Positions 40,811-54,388 of a stretch of DNA of 64,000 nucleotides are shown here, piece by piece. Both the position numbers and the translations under genes were made by a program. Source of the DNA: Neocallimastix lanati (nom. inval.). Taxonomy: Eukaryota > Neocallimastigomycota > Neocallimastigomycetes > Neocallimastigales > Neocallimastigaceae. The number at the start of each line of letters is the position of its first letter. Position 1 is the stretch's first letter. The stretch lies in contig JACVTC010000032.1 of NCBI GenBank assembly GCA_016946835.1, positions 1,377,501 to 1,441,500 on the forward strand. The letters run 5' to 3'. The notes under the pieces were generated by a model. That model was given only the letters and a program-made list of their open reading frames with translations. It was not told the origin of the DNA and ran no database searches.

Positions 40811-43638
40811 ATGTTAAATGTTTATCATCCTCACCAAAATGCAAACCAAAAAATTGGAAATTTATTATTTAAAAATTTAATAAAGAATAATTCTTCTTGT
40901 TCTCAAAGAAATGAAAATTGTTTTAATTTTAACCATTCTCAAAGTAATTATATGTCAATCCTCTGTAAACAAGACAGTCTTAAATTACAACCTATAAATA
41001 TTAGTTCGTCTTTTATTACAAAAAAGAAACATCTTGAAATTAGTTTAATCCAAGGGAATATTATTCAAAATAGTTTAATTCAAGGAACTATAATAAATAA
41101 TCTTATTCAAAAGAATTTTTATTCAGAAAAAGTTTCTACTCACAAAGAAAAGTCTAAAACTGATAAAAACATAATTATAAATAAATCTGGAGTTAAAGAT
41201 GAAAAAGAAGTAAAGAAAGAAAACTTTTCTATTAATAGGAAAACTATTCTACCACTTTTTAAGCCTTTGTATAACGAATCTGCTGTTTTTAGTGTAGATT
41301 CTTCAAAAATTCAAATTATTAATCAACCTACTGACTATTATAATAAAATTAAGGTATATTATTACGATAAAGTAATTATATATATATATATATATATAAA
41401 TTAATTTAAATTATATATTTATTATATATTGAATTACAGGAACAAATATTAAATGCCAAACATAGAGTTGTATTAACTGCTCTATATATTGGTATAGACC
41501 AAGTTGATTTAGTAAGCTTATTTATTTATTTATTTATTTATTAATTTATTTATTTATATGTATATTTATTTCTTTATTTATTTATTAAATTATTCAATAT
41601 TTTTTTCAATTTTTTATTTTTTAAATGTTTTATAAATAAATAATAATTCTAACATTATATTGTGATAATTGTTATTTTTCCGTATTTAATAAATTATTAT
41701 AATTTGTTTAAATAAAATGATTTAAAGGTTCAAACTTTACATAAAGCTTTATCTAAATGTGAATCTTTAAGAGTTACAATTCTTTTAGATTGTTTAAGAG
41801 GTACTCGGACTTCAAATTCTGGTGAATCATCAGTTACTTTAGTTGCTCCATTAGTTACTGCTTTTCCTGATAGAGTTGAAGTTGCTTTATATCATACTCC
41901 AGAACTTACAAAACCATTAAAAATGATATTACCCCAAAGAGTTAATGAAATTCTTGGATTGTTCCATGCCAAAATTGTTATTGCAGATGATAACATTCTT
42001 CTTGCTGGGTAAATATTTATAAATTATATATAATTATATAATATATATATATATTTTTTAATATTATGGCCATTTATTTAATATAAAAGTGTAAACTTGA
42101 AATTATATATTTTTAAAATATTATAATTATAATTATTAAATATTATATTAAATGATTAAATTATTTATTATATAATATTATATTATATTACGTTATATTA
42201 TATTATATTATATTATATTATATAAAAATATTAATATTTAATTTAATACCTTTTTATATATAAATCAATGTAATTAGTGCTAATTTAAGTACTGATTATT
42301 TTGTTAATCGTCAAGATCGTTATGTATTCTTTGGTGGAGCTACTTCTTTATCTGATTATTTTTATGATTTAGCTAATACTTTAACAAAAATTTCTTATCA
42401 ATTAGCTCCACATCATACACTTATTCCTTCTGGTCCGGATCCAACTACAAATCCATATCAATTCCGTAAAACTGCATTTCATGCATTAAATTCATTCTTA
42501 ACAAATTGGTATGCTAAAACTCAACCATTACGTGATCAATTAAATGAACATGCTAATTTAAATTTAAAAGAATTAAAACAAAAAGAATCTTCTCTCTCTA
42601 AAGAATCTGAACCAAATAATATCGGTCATAAGGAAAATAATCTAATTAATAATGGATCTAATAATAAAATCGAAATAGAATCAAGAAAAAGTAAAGAAAA
42701 AGTTGAAATGAAAACTGAACAAGAAATACCAAAACTATCTAAAGATACTGATACGATCATTATACCAATGCTTCAAATGAAGCAACTTCAAATTCAAGAA
42801 AATGAACGTCTCATGGATGTTATTATGAATATTATAGATTCTAATTCTGATTATTGGAAAAATATCTTTATTACTTCGGGATACTTAAACTTTACAAATG
42901 AATTTAAGAAATTATTAGATGAAATTCATACTGATGTTGATATTTTATGTGCTGCTCCTCAAGTAAAAATTAGGAATTACTTTATAATAATATTTTAATA
43001 TAATAATTTTTTTTTTTTTAGTAATTAATATATATATATGTATATATATATACATATATACATAAAATAATCACAGGCTAATAGTTTCTATAAAGGTGCT
43101 GGTTTATCAGGATATATTCCAGCTGTGTATACCTATTTTGAAAGAAAAATTCATGATGAAACTTCAAATAAAGGCTTAAAGATTCATGAATATGTAAGAC
43201 CAGGATGGACTTATCATGCTAAAGGTTTATGGGCTAGTTATAGAGATTCTGAAACAGGTGAATTGCTACCAAATGTTACAATATTGGGATCAACAAATTT
43301 TGGTCGTCGTTCTATGAAACGTGATATAGAAGCTCAAGTATTAATGATTACTGATAATAAAAAATTACAAAAAGAAATGGCTAATGTAACTATTATAAAA
43401 ATTAAATTAACAATTAACAGTTTTTCTTTTCTTTTAAAATATATATGTAATATTGATATTAATTTTTTATTTTATTTTATTTTATTTTATTTTATATAAT
43501 AAATAAATAATAAAACAGGAAATCAAAAATTTATTAAATTATACTGTTATTGTAAATAATGAGACATTTAAAAAACAAGAAAGACATATTCCACTACAAG
43601 TTAAATTAAGTACAAAATTTTTCCAATCTATGTTTTAG
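40811..43638 (+). CDS. PGS1: Phosphatidylglycerophosphate synthase (CDP-DAG:glycerol-3-P transferase)
   Basis: Six exons: 40811-41353, 41440-41511, 41728-42008, 42278-42962, 43077-43385 and 43519-43638, giving 669 residues. The enzyme makes phosphatidylglycerophosphate from CDP-diacylglycerol and glycerol-3-phosphate, the committed step to cardiolipin, at the mitochondrial inner membrane. It is the eukaryotic phospholipase-D-superfamily type with two HKD motifs. The first is HAKIVIADDNILLAGANLS (His285, Lys287, Asp292). The second is HAKGLWASY (His574, Lys576), followed by NVTILGSTNFGRRSMKRD. DCLRGTR and the DRYVFFGG segment also fit PGS1. Residues 1-180 are Asn/Ser/Lys-rich and plausibly include a mitochondrial targeting region. 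A charged Lys/Glu/Asn-rich insertion separates the two halves (about 395-455). Longer than yeast Pgs1 (about 520) because of these two regions. The start is the first Met after the AT-rich leader. Confidence 0.93.
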
Positions 43639-45039
<1,401 letters not shown>

Positions 45040-45052
<13 letters not shown>

Positions 45053-45480
45053 ACAAATAGAATACATGAAATAAAATATTATATATTATAAAATTATAAA
45101 AGTGAAGTTTAGAAGCAATAGCCTCAAACTTTTCCCATTCCTCGATGATAACCCCACGTCCATTATTGAGAGTAATAATTTCAGTATTAGTGTTATCTAA
45201 CGAATCTGTATCAATTCTTTCACCGGGAGGTGAAAATTCATGCCTTATCATTTCGACTGTCGTCGCTCTTGGCAAACGGTAGATTTTTCAGATTTCAACG
45301 GAATACCATTTTATCATCAATCTAACTAAAAAAAGATCGATAAATTAAAGGTATTACGTTTTGTTAGAAACTCCACAATCAACCCCCCTCCACAAATTAC
45401 GGAACAATCGACAAGGTTGAACTTTTGTTTAAAAATATTGTCAACTCCATGGTCTTTGTTCCCCATTAATTTTTAATTTT

Positions 45481-45522
<42 letters not shown>

Positions 45523-46018
45523 CATATATTGAACGCCCACCAAGAAGAGGCACTCAAGATAAAATAATATATATTATTATAAATATTATTATTATAATCC
45601 TTTTATGAATCTAAAGAAACATTCAAGGATTTTTGTTCAATTATCATTGCAAAAACTTCAAAAAAGTTTTTGCAATGATAATTGTGGGTGGTCAGCCGCC
45701 TCATCCTCGCCAAGAAAGGATCCATCAGCCCACAGCTCTGTGCCAAGTCGCGTCAAAAAAGAGATCATCTAAGATCATCATCTAGAAAAGGTAAAAGATT
45801 TATTTCTGTAATTTTTTCAATACTTTTACAGGCAAAAGGATCCAATGAGAAAAAACTTAGATACACTAACACCACTACAATAAGGGCAACATTTAAGGGC
45901 AATCTTCTGAGACCATTTTTCTTTTAATAGAAATACTCATGTCAAATTTAAAACCACACACTTAATTCGAGAAATCCAAAAGAAATCCCAACTGATAACT
46001 TAGGATATTGAAATGTTT

Positions 46019-46064
<46 letters not shown>

Positions 46065-46168
46065 CTGAAATAAATCCAAAATCATTCTCCTTGTATAAAT
46101 AATTGCTTTTTTTAGCTTTTGAGGGTTTGAAGACATCTCTTTCCCAATAAAACTTTTTTATTTCACTT

Positions 46169-46200
<32 letters not shown>

Positions 46201-46751
46201 CTACCATTTAATTTCTTATCTAAAGTCCTTGATTCTTTAGTCCATGAATAATGTGACATAATAAGGAATAGTATTAGTGAGAGGAAAGGATTAATAATAC
46301 ATGATGAGAGATGAGCTTTTCCATTTTCTAAAGTTAGGGTAATTGAGATAGAGCAGAGAGAGACAGCTGAAAGAGGAGGTATGCTCAATTCACGAGTAAT
46401 ATCATAGAGACTAACATAAGAACTTCGCGAGATTTAAAATCCATAAACTTTAATAAAGTTCCCTTCTATTAATAATTTTTTTTTTTTTTTTTTTTAATTT
46501 GAGCTTTAAAACATCTTGCTCTTTAGTTGGAATCAAAGAGAGAGAGAGGAGCAATTACTCTATATAACAAGACAAAGAATAAACTAAATGAAATTAAAAT
46601 TATATTTAATTTTCTTCAATTCATTGGAAGAGGAATAGAATTTATTAATACGAAAATCGAAAATCCAAATTTAATTTGACATTTAAATTTACTGTTGACT
46701 GTTTTAATTAATTTGAATTGGTATAGAAGGTTTTCAATAATAAAGATTCAT

Positions 46752-46784
<33 letters not shown>

Positions 46785-46999
46785 AATACCAATAGATAAG
46801 TTAGAGTTGTCAGTTTGAAGGTAAATTTGATTTGTTAACTACCAATAAAGAAAGATTGAATCCTTCCTAATTTATATCGGTTTTAACAACAAAGTTAATC
46901 GGTTTTTTTTTTACAAGAAGTGTTAGCATACTTTTTAATTCCAAAAGTTTTTTTCAATTTTTAAATAGCTCATGACATGACATGACATAAACTTTATTT

Positions 47000-47066
<67 letters not shown>

Positions 47067-47185
47067 GATAGGGAAGATAATACACTTCCAAAACTTTATT
47101 AAATTTTATTTTAAAAAAAAAAAAAAAAAATTTTTTTTTCTTAAGAGCTTGTTATAGATGGAATAACTAAAAACAAATATCATCC

Positions 47186-47218
<33 letters not shown>

Positions 47219-47293
47219 ACCACCACAATATTGAGAATCTAAAATATACACACTATACTTTATCACAATTATCCAGTACATCTTGAGATGAAA

Positions 47294-47328
<35 letters not shown>

Positions 47329-47420
47329 ATTTTACATTTGATGAAGAATAAGCTTTATAAGAGTAAGGTGTTTTAGATTTATTAGACGTCGACTTGGAAT
47401 TATTCTTGTTTTTAAATTGA
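45040..47420 (-). mobile_element. LINE fragment (copy 5), heavily decayed
   Basis: Minus-strand LINE traces in RT-to-zinc-knuckle order. Around 47205-47235 the ccaccaccacaatattgag segment corresponds to the FADD region of copy 2. 46960-46920 has FGIKKYA (FGINKCA in copy 2). 46270-46195 reads YSWTKESRTLDKKLNG, close to YTWTKESRTLKRKLEK of copy 2. About 45925-45835 reads WSQKIALKCCPYCSG and FFLIGSFC, the zinc knuckle. Long poly-T and poly-A runs cut it repeatedly. 45275-45100 has an open stretch (TTVEMIRHEFSPPGERIDTD) that may be its C-terminal end. Confidence 0.72.
45638..45684. repeat. Perfect 21-bp inverted repeat with 5-nt loop
   Basis: Arms 45638-45658 and 45664-45684 are exact reverse complements (CAATTATCATTG...), separated by caaaa. 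It lies within LINE copy 5. Confidence 0.95.
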
Positions 47421-47430
47421 ATATTTGAAA

Positions 47431-47480
<50 letters not shown>

Positions 47481-47659
47481 TTTTTTTTCCTGTTAATGTC
47501 AATAGAGGGGTAGAAGAGGGTCAGAAATTTCCAACTTCGTATTTTAAATTTAATTTATTTATTCATTTAATTACATGAATATATATATATATTTTTTTAA
47601 AAAAAAAAAAAAAAAAATAGTAATATGAAATAAAAAAAAAAAAAAAAAAAAAAGTTAAT

Positions 47660-48060
47660 TTTTAAACCCTTATCGAGAGTACTATAATCAGAAGCATATA
47701 ATTTCTGCTAATATATACTTCGTTAAAGTAACTCAAAAGAGCTACTGATGATCGTTATTGTATTACCAAGATTATATATAAAATCAGCCAAATCATACAC
47801 ATATCAATATACTCGTTTTATCGCATATTATGCATATGTTGATATACCTCTTTTAACTTTTTAGGAGTTATTTACTTAAATGTCCAGTGCTGAAATTCCA
47901 CCAAGAAGAAATATATGAATATATGAAATTTTCATATTCTAAAATATTAAAATAAGAATTGGCTAGTAAAACGAATAATCATCAATAAAATCAAGGGATT
48001 ATGGGTTACTAAGTAGGATCCAGAAATTTTTTGTTTTAATAACAACTACTAACCACCAAT
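47660..48060 (-). mobile_element. LINE 3' fragment (copy 6)
   Basis: 47722-47975 matches 12515-12775 at the nucleotide level (aagtaactcaaaagagctac, gaaattccaccaagaagaa, tttcatattctaaaatatta). In copy 1 this block lies 3' of the zinc knuckle, so this is the 3' end of a separate insertion, ending about 240 bp from RPL7. Confidence 0.7.
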
Positions 48061-48297
48061 TATAAATCCATATACAATATAAAAAAATATATATATTTTT
48101 TACCAAAGAATTTTTTTTATATTTTCATTATTAATTATAATCCTTATTTACATTTATCACAAATTAAATCTAAAAAAATATAAATATAAATTATCAATAA
48201 ACACACAAATCATTTACACTACATTCATTCTTATATTTTATCAATCTTTATTACACCAAATCTGTTCAATATAAATTTACAAATACATTTAATAAAT

Positions 48298-49351
48298 CTA
48301 ATTCATTCTTTGAACAAGGTTGTTGATGTAGTTTTCACGGTTACCGGCTTCACCATTTTGAATGAAGTGGTTGGTCTTCTTACCCTTGAAACCACCAGTT
48401 GGGTTAGAGAGCTTGAAAGTCCAGAGGAAGTTGTTAGCTTGCTTGAAGTTTGGACCAACAGTGTAGATTTCGTGAATAAGATCTTCAATACAAACAATAC
48501 CGTATTTACCAAGTTCTTGGGCAATAATAGCGTTATCAGTAATTGGAATTCTTTGCTTGTTAATCTTAGCGAAACCACGCTTGTAGATAAGTTCACGAAC
48601 AGTCTTAAGATTTGGAGTACCGTAAGTAACGTATGGTTCAACTAACTTTAACATAGTAACAGTGGCCTTGTTAAGCTTTACGAAAGTACCATTATTGATT
48701 TGAATGATACGGAGAAGTTGAAGGATCTTACGAGCCTTTGGTGGAACATTAGAAATACCCTTAATTCTAACAACGAAAGCTAACTTTGGTTCAGCTGGGA
48801 CATAGAAAGAACCTTGAGCCTTAGCTTGTCTTTGGAGACGAATTTCGTTACGTTCAGCGGCCTTGTATTCCTTAGCATATTGTTGAGCACGTTGGTAGGC
48901 AACCTTACGAGCGTTACGGTTAGCAACCTTAGATTCAGCCTTGGCGGCAGCCTTGGCAGCGGCGATCTTTTCTTGAGCCTTAGCCTTCTTTAATAAAGTT
49001 TCTGGAACAGCTTTAGTGGCACTATTATTGATATTTAAAAAATTAAAATTAGTAATTCATCAAAATTAATTATGTATTTTAATATATTTTTGAAATAGAA
49101 TTAAAATATAATGGTACACACATTCATTATTTCCGCATATACGAAAACTATTTTTACTCAATATATATAATCTATTCTATGAAAAATGATAATCATTTTT
49201 TAAGAACAATATAACATTAAAGAATATAATTTCTTTTGTGTAACTTTCTTTAAGATTATATGCTCTTGCTGATTTTATGTACCATATTTAATATTTTATT
49301 CAATTCATGATTTCATTTATTTCATATTTTATCAATAACTACATACACCAT
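48298..49351 (-). CDS. RPL7: 60S ribosomal protein L7 (uL30)
   Basis: Two coding exons: 49351-49347 (five bases, ATG GT) and 49021-48298, giving 242 residues, the normal length for L7. The N-terminal basic helix (residues 3-60, with [20 protein letters not shown]) is followed by the uL30 core: [97 protein letters not shown], then the eukaryotic tail ending NLVQRMN. Structural protein of the large subunit, binding 25S and 5S rRNA regions. Codons are clearly richer in C and G at third positions (ggt, gtc, aag, gcc) than neighbouring genes, as expected for a highly expressed gene. The intron directly after the start codon (donor GTATGT, acceptor AATAG) was chosen because it restores [11 protein letters not shown]. 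Confidence 0.96.
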
Positions 49352-49829
49352 TGTTAGTATTCTTACTTAACGATTGAAGAGGAGGAAAAAGTAAATATGG
49401 AATAGTATTTTATTATATTATTAAAAATTTTTAATTTTATCCAATCATTATATTTACCCAATCATTAATTAGGTAAACTTACATATAAAATCAAATGTAA
49501 TTAATTTGTCAATACTTTATTAAAACTTTATATTTAAGCCACATAAATAATGTAGTATAATCTTCAATAATATTTATTTATAATTATTCTTATAAATTTT
49601 AATGAAATTTCTGTATATTTTATAAATAATATTTTTAATTTGTAATTAACATAAATATTATTAGTTATTTTTTTTTTTTTTTACCATAAATGTGATTTCT
49701 TTTATGTTTATGAAGTTATTCGGTTGTTAATTTTTATGATTATATTAATATATACTTTTTTATTTTTTATTATTTTTTTTATTTAATTTTAAATTTATAT
49801 TTATATTTTTATCTTTATTTTTATTTGAA

Positions 49830-49889
<60 letters not shown>

Positions 49890-49892
49890 CAC

Positions 49893-49926
<34 letters not shown>

Positions 49927-49967
49927 TTTTTTTTTTTTTTTTGATAGAATAATAGATTTTTATGTAT
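49352..49967. other. Intergenic stretch between RPL7 and SAM50 with (TTA)n array
   Basis: AT-rich; contains a TTA trinucleotide array at about 49838-49925. Holds the RPL7 promoter at its left end. No gene seen. Confidence 0.55.
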
Positions 49968-52238
49968 CTACATAAAACTTAAACCGACACCAAATTGAAG
50001 TCCTTTTTTGACATCATCAGTTTTTGTTACAGCTATTGGTAAACAGTAATTAAGTTCAACTCTTAAAATACTAAATTTTACAGCTAATCCGAAACCAGTA
50101 GAAATAGATGGAGTCTGAATTAATCTATTTACATTTTCACTTAATGATTCTTCTATATAAATTTTGCAATATAAAATAATCATTAGTATTTTATATTTAT
50201 ATATATATATTTATTCATTTAACTTATTTTAAAAAATATAAATAACCTAAAATAAATAATGAATATTAAAATTTTTACTTTGATTTAATAAGATAGAACT
50301 TCCGGCATTAATAAACATATGTGTTTTTATTGGTTTATCAGCTAATTTTGGTAATGGTGCATACAAACTTAAGCCTGTAGTCCAGTATGTATCACCACCT
50401 ATAACATCCTCTATAAAATTTTTAATTTTATTTTTTAATTTTTAATTTTAATTGAAACACAGTATAATTTATACTTAATTATTTAATTAAGTAAATTTTA
50501 TTTTATATTTGACTTACTTCCATCTTTTGGTCCGAGACCATAATGATTAAAACCTCTTACTGAAAGTGGTCCTCCAATAAAAAATCTATCATTAATTCTT
50601 GTTTTACTATTCATAAGTGGAAGTAAAAGACCACCTCGAAGTGATGAACTAAGAGACTTATTTCAATAAAAAAATAAAATTTTATTATTACTATAATAAT
50701 TCTATGTAATTTATTTCAATTTTTTATTTAATTTACTATAAACTTACAAAACCTTTTCCTAAAGGATAATTCCATTGGGTTTCAACCTCATGTTTTAAAA
50801 ATTGAACATCACCACCTAAACCAGCTAATTCCTGATAAAATTTAAATAATGATCCTCTACTTGGTAACATTGAATCATTTCTAGTATCTTTCACATATCT
50901 ATGATAGATAGCCGACTTAAAAGAATTTCCAGCTTCACTTCTTACACTTTTTTTTTTAATTTAGTATTAGATTATTTATTTTAATATTATGATTTTATTT
51001 GATTTATTACATAATATAAATTTTATGTACAATATTACCTAAACGAGGCATTTTTACCAATATTATTTATTTGACGCCATGAAGCTATATAACCATATTC
51101 ATTCATACCATATAGAGATAATTTCTATATTTGTTTATTAAAATCAACAATTTTAGTTTTAAAAAATATTTATAAATTTAAATATAAAATCTATATTATA
51201 ATAATTACTCTAAATTTGAATCCTATATTATTTGAAAATTCATTAAATGAACTAAATATTGCATGACTCATATTCATTTGTGAAGCTACTGTTTCAAATA
51301 TACGATCTGGATTACCATTTATTGGAGATGTATAACATAACTTTTAAATATTTATATATATATTTATATTCATAGATTAATAAATATATATTTTTATATT
51401 TTTATTATTTAATGTTTTATTTTTTTTAATTATTTTACTTTATATATTGAATTTTTTTGAGTTTTTATTGGTAATAATTTTGAAGATTGCTTATTTCTTT
51501 CTATTGTGGTACTATCCACACCATAAGATGCATTAGCTTCGAAATTTTCACCACTACCAAAAAGATTTCTAAGATTAACAGATGCATTCTTTAATATATT
51601 TTATATTATTTTTTATTTTAATATATATTATTAATTTAAAATATTAAATATTATTTAATTAATTATTATAATACTAAATGAAATTCACATTCCAAAATGA
51701 TATAATTTTTACATACTAAATTCCCTTCATTATTTCCAACTTCAGTTCCAGTTCTTGCCCAAAATCTTGGTTTTTCTTTTAAATTTATAATAACATTAAC
51801 CTCGTTTTCACTATCTATTATTTTTGATTGTGGTACATCTAAATTAACACCTAATTCTTTAAATATTCCTAATCGATTTAATTTTCCACAAATTGAATCA
51901 GTTTCTTCGAGAATCTCTTTTAAAGTTTTAGCTTGAAATAAAGAATTTAATTGCTTTTCAATTAATGACCTTTTAGTGAATTTTGTTCCATTGACTTTAA
52001 AAGAATTAACTCTAAATGGTGAATCTTTAGCTTCATTTAACTTCAATATATAAATTTATTATTTTAATTATAATTAAACTTTACATATATTATTAAATAA
52101 GTATTACGATATAAAATTAAAATATAAAATATAACTCACTAAATTTTGCAGATGTTCATTTAATTCTTCTCTTCTTTTTAAATAATCATTATATTTTAAA
52201 TTTGTTTCTTCATTTTGATTTCTTTTTGATTTTTTCAT
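49968..52238 (-). CDS. SAM50: Mitochondrial sorting and assembly machinery subunit Sam50 (Omp85 family)
   Basis: Nine exons: 52238-52140, 52040-51717, 51588-51439, 51340-51209, 51124-51039, 50946-50748, 50656-50518, 50410-50279 and 50152-49968, totalling 481 residues, close to the 484 of yeast Sam50. It is the outer-membrane beta-barrel that inserts other beta-barrel proteins. One POTRA domain is at about 38-130 (FRVNSFKVNGTKFTKRSLIE ... EVNVIINLKEKPRFW), followed by a 16-strand-type barrel: GTEVGNNEGNL, NASVNLRNLFGSGENFEANA, LPSRGSLFKFYQELAGLGGD. The loop-6 signature GGPLSVRGFNHYGLGP (VRGF at 363-366, equal to the IRGF of Omp85 proteins) and the C-terminal beta-signal-like strand QFGVGLSFM are both present. 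Start is a short Lys/Asn/Glu-rich segment with no cleavable presequence, as expected. Every junction keeps frame. Confidence 0.93.
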
Positions 52239-52339
52239 GTTTAATTTACAATTCTAAAAAATTAATTATTAATTCATATTATTTTTTTAAAATTTTATAT
52301 ATAACAATAAAAAAATTAATAAAACTTTATATAATTGCT

Positions 52340-52373
<34 letters not shown>

Positions 52374-52785
52374 AAAAAAGTGAAAAGAAAAAAGAAATTT
52401 ACATATTAAGAAATTATATTTTTATATATCAAAATAATTAAAATATTATTGTATTCTTAACACTTTTATTGAGAAATAAGAAATATTGTTTGTAATAAAT
52501 TATTACTTTATTATTATTATTATTATTATTATTATTTTTATTATTTATTATTTCATTATTGCAGTAAAAAAAGAAAAGAAATAATATGATTTATAATTAA
52601 TTTTTTTTTTAAAAATATAATATTTAAAATTTTAATCAATTAATATATTGATCATAATAAAATTAATATATTTATAATATATTAAAATTTTATAACAAAA
52701 CTTTTTTCTTTTTAGTTTTAATTTTTGTATTGTTCTATTTTATATTATTTTATTTGTTTTTAATTGTTAGAATTTTAAGCTAAAA
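52239..52785. promoter_or_regulatory. Divergent promoter region of SAM50 and CWC21
   Basis: The 547-bp gap between two start codons pointing away from each other. It contains a poly-T run at 52343-52372 and a (TTA)n run at 52510-52540. No specific factor site could be assigned; the role is inferred from position. Confidence 0.5.
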
Positions 52786-53699
52786 ATGTACAATGGTATA
52801 GGTTTAACCACTCCAAGGTAATGAATATATATTTTGATAATGTTTAATATTATATATAATTTAATTGATATTAATTAAGTTTTATTTCATATACTTTATA
52901 AAAATGTTATATTATTAAAATCTATTTTATATTAAATATTTAAAATGATTTATAAAAATATATTAAATTTAATAATATTAGAGGAAGTGGAACAAATGGC
53001 TTTGTACAAAGGAATTTATCACATATTCCTAATAGACCAAAAAGAGATTTTAAAGATTATAATGAAATGGCACCTCCGCCACCAGTGAAAAAAGTTGATA
53101 AATCAATAGCTGTTCATGATAAAAAAAGAGAAATCGAAATAAAATGCATAGAATTACAAGATGAACTTGAAGAAAAAGGAGAAAAAGAAGATGTTATTGT
53201 AGAAAAAGTTAGTAAATTAAGAAAAAAGTTAACTGAAGAATTAGAAAGTAAAATCAATAAAAAGGAAGAAGAAAATATTAAAGAATTGAAATCATTAAAA
53301 GAAATTGAAAATAAAAAAGTAATGGATGCATTTGGAATAAAAGAAGATGAATTTATCGAAGGTGCTTCACTTAATAAAGAATATCAAGAATTAAAAAAAC
53401 AAGAAAGGATTATTGAAAGACAAAAGCGTGAAGAAGAAAGAGAGGAAAGAATGAAAAGGGAAGAGAAGAGAAGAAAAAGAGATAAGGAGGAAAGAGAAAG
53501 GCATTATGAAAGAAGAGATAGAGACAGAAGTAGAAGTAGAAGTAGAAGTAGAAGTAGAAGTAGAAGTAGAAATAGAAATAGAAATAGGAGTAGAAGTAGA
53601 AGCAGAAGCAGAGATAGACACTATGGAGAAAGAGAAAGAGATAGAAGTAGAGAAAGGCATCATGATGAAAAAAAAAGAAGACATCATCACCATCGTTAA
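52786..53699 (+). CDS. CWC21: Spliceosome protein Cwc21/SRRM2 N-terminal type with RS tail
   Basis: Two exons: 52786-52817 and 52982-53699, giving 249 residues. The N-terminus [20 protein letters not shown] followed by RNLSHI is the diagnostic start of Cwc21/SRm300 proteins. The cwf21 domain lies at about 51-98 (KSIAVHDKKREIEIKCIELQ, then DELEEKGEKEDVIVEKVSKL). It contacts Prp8 and Snu114 and sits near the 5' exon in the activated spliceosome. A charged coiled region (about 120-190, Glu/Arg/Lys-rich) leads to an RS domain (about 188-225, SRSRSRSRSR with an NRNRNR interruption) and a His/Arg-rich end. The RS tail, absent from short yeast Cwc21, makes it more like metazoan SRRM2 at this end but far shorter. 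Intron phase 2 after the Arg11 codon. Divergent from SAM50. Confidence 0.95.
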
Positions 53700-53828
53700 T
53701 TTATTAATTTCTTTTTTTTTCAAAAAAAAAAAAATTAAATTTTAAATTAAAAAATTTAATGAATTCAATTATATTATTTTTCACTATATTAATTTTAAAT
53801 ATGTTATAATATATACTAAAACAATCTA

Positions 53829-53905
<77 letters not shown>

Positions 53906-54388
53906 ATAAATTTTTATAATTTTTATAATTAAATTATATAAATATGTGTATAGTAAAAATCTCTACCCAACAATAAACAAATTGTTCGTACTTACAATAA
54001 AAAAAATTAATAATTAATATAATAATTAATAATGTTAATAATATTTATTAATATTGAATTATAATTTAACTTTTTATTATATTTATTCTTTTTTATCTTT
54101 CTATTATAATATTCATTTATAATTTAATAGATTTATTTATTTATTTATTTATATTTATTTATTAAATACAAGCTTTAATTTTTAAATAATATCTTAAGAT
54201 TTATTAATTATATAACTATTATAATATATATATATATATATATATATTTTATTATAATCATTACTTTCAATTTTTTAATTCTTTAATTATTTTATTTTAC
54301 TATTTTATATTATTTTATAATTAATTTAAAACAAAAAACAAAAAGTATAAAAGATAAAAGATAAAAATAAACAATATATTAAGGTATC
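53700..54388. other. Convergent 3' region between CWC21 and IML1
   Basis: AT-rich; (TTA)n array at 53829-53903 and (TA)n at 54222-54246. Both flanking genes end here. No gene recognised. Confidence 0.55.

Noticed and set aside
48303-48645. ORFs of 111-112 codons on both strands over RPL7
   Set aside because: Other-frame shadows of the strongly conserved RPL7 coding sequence.
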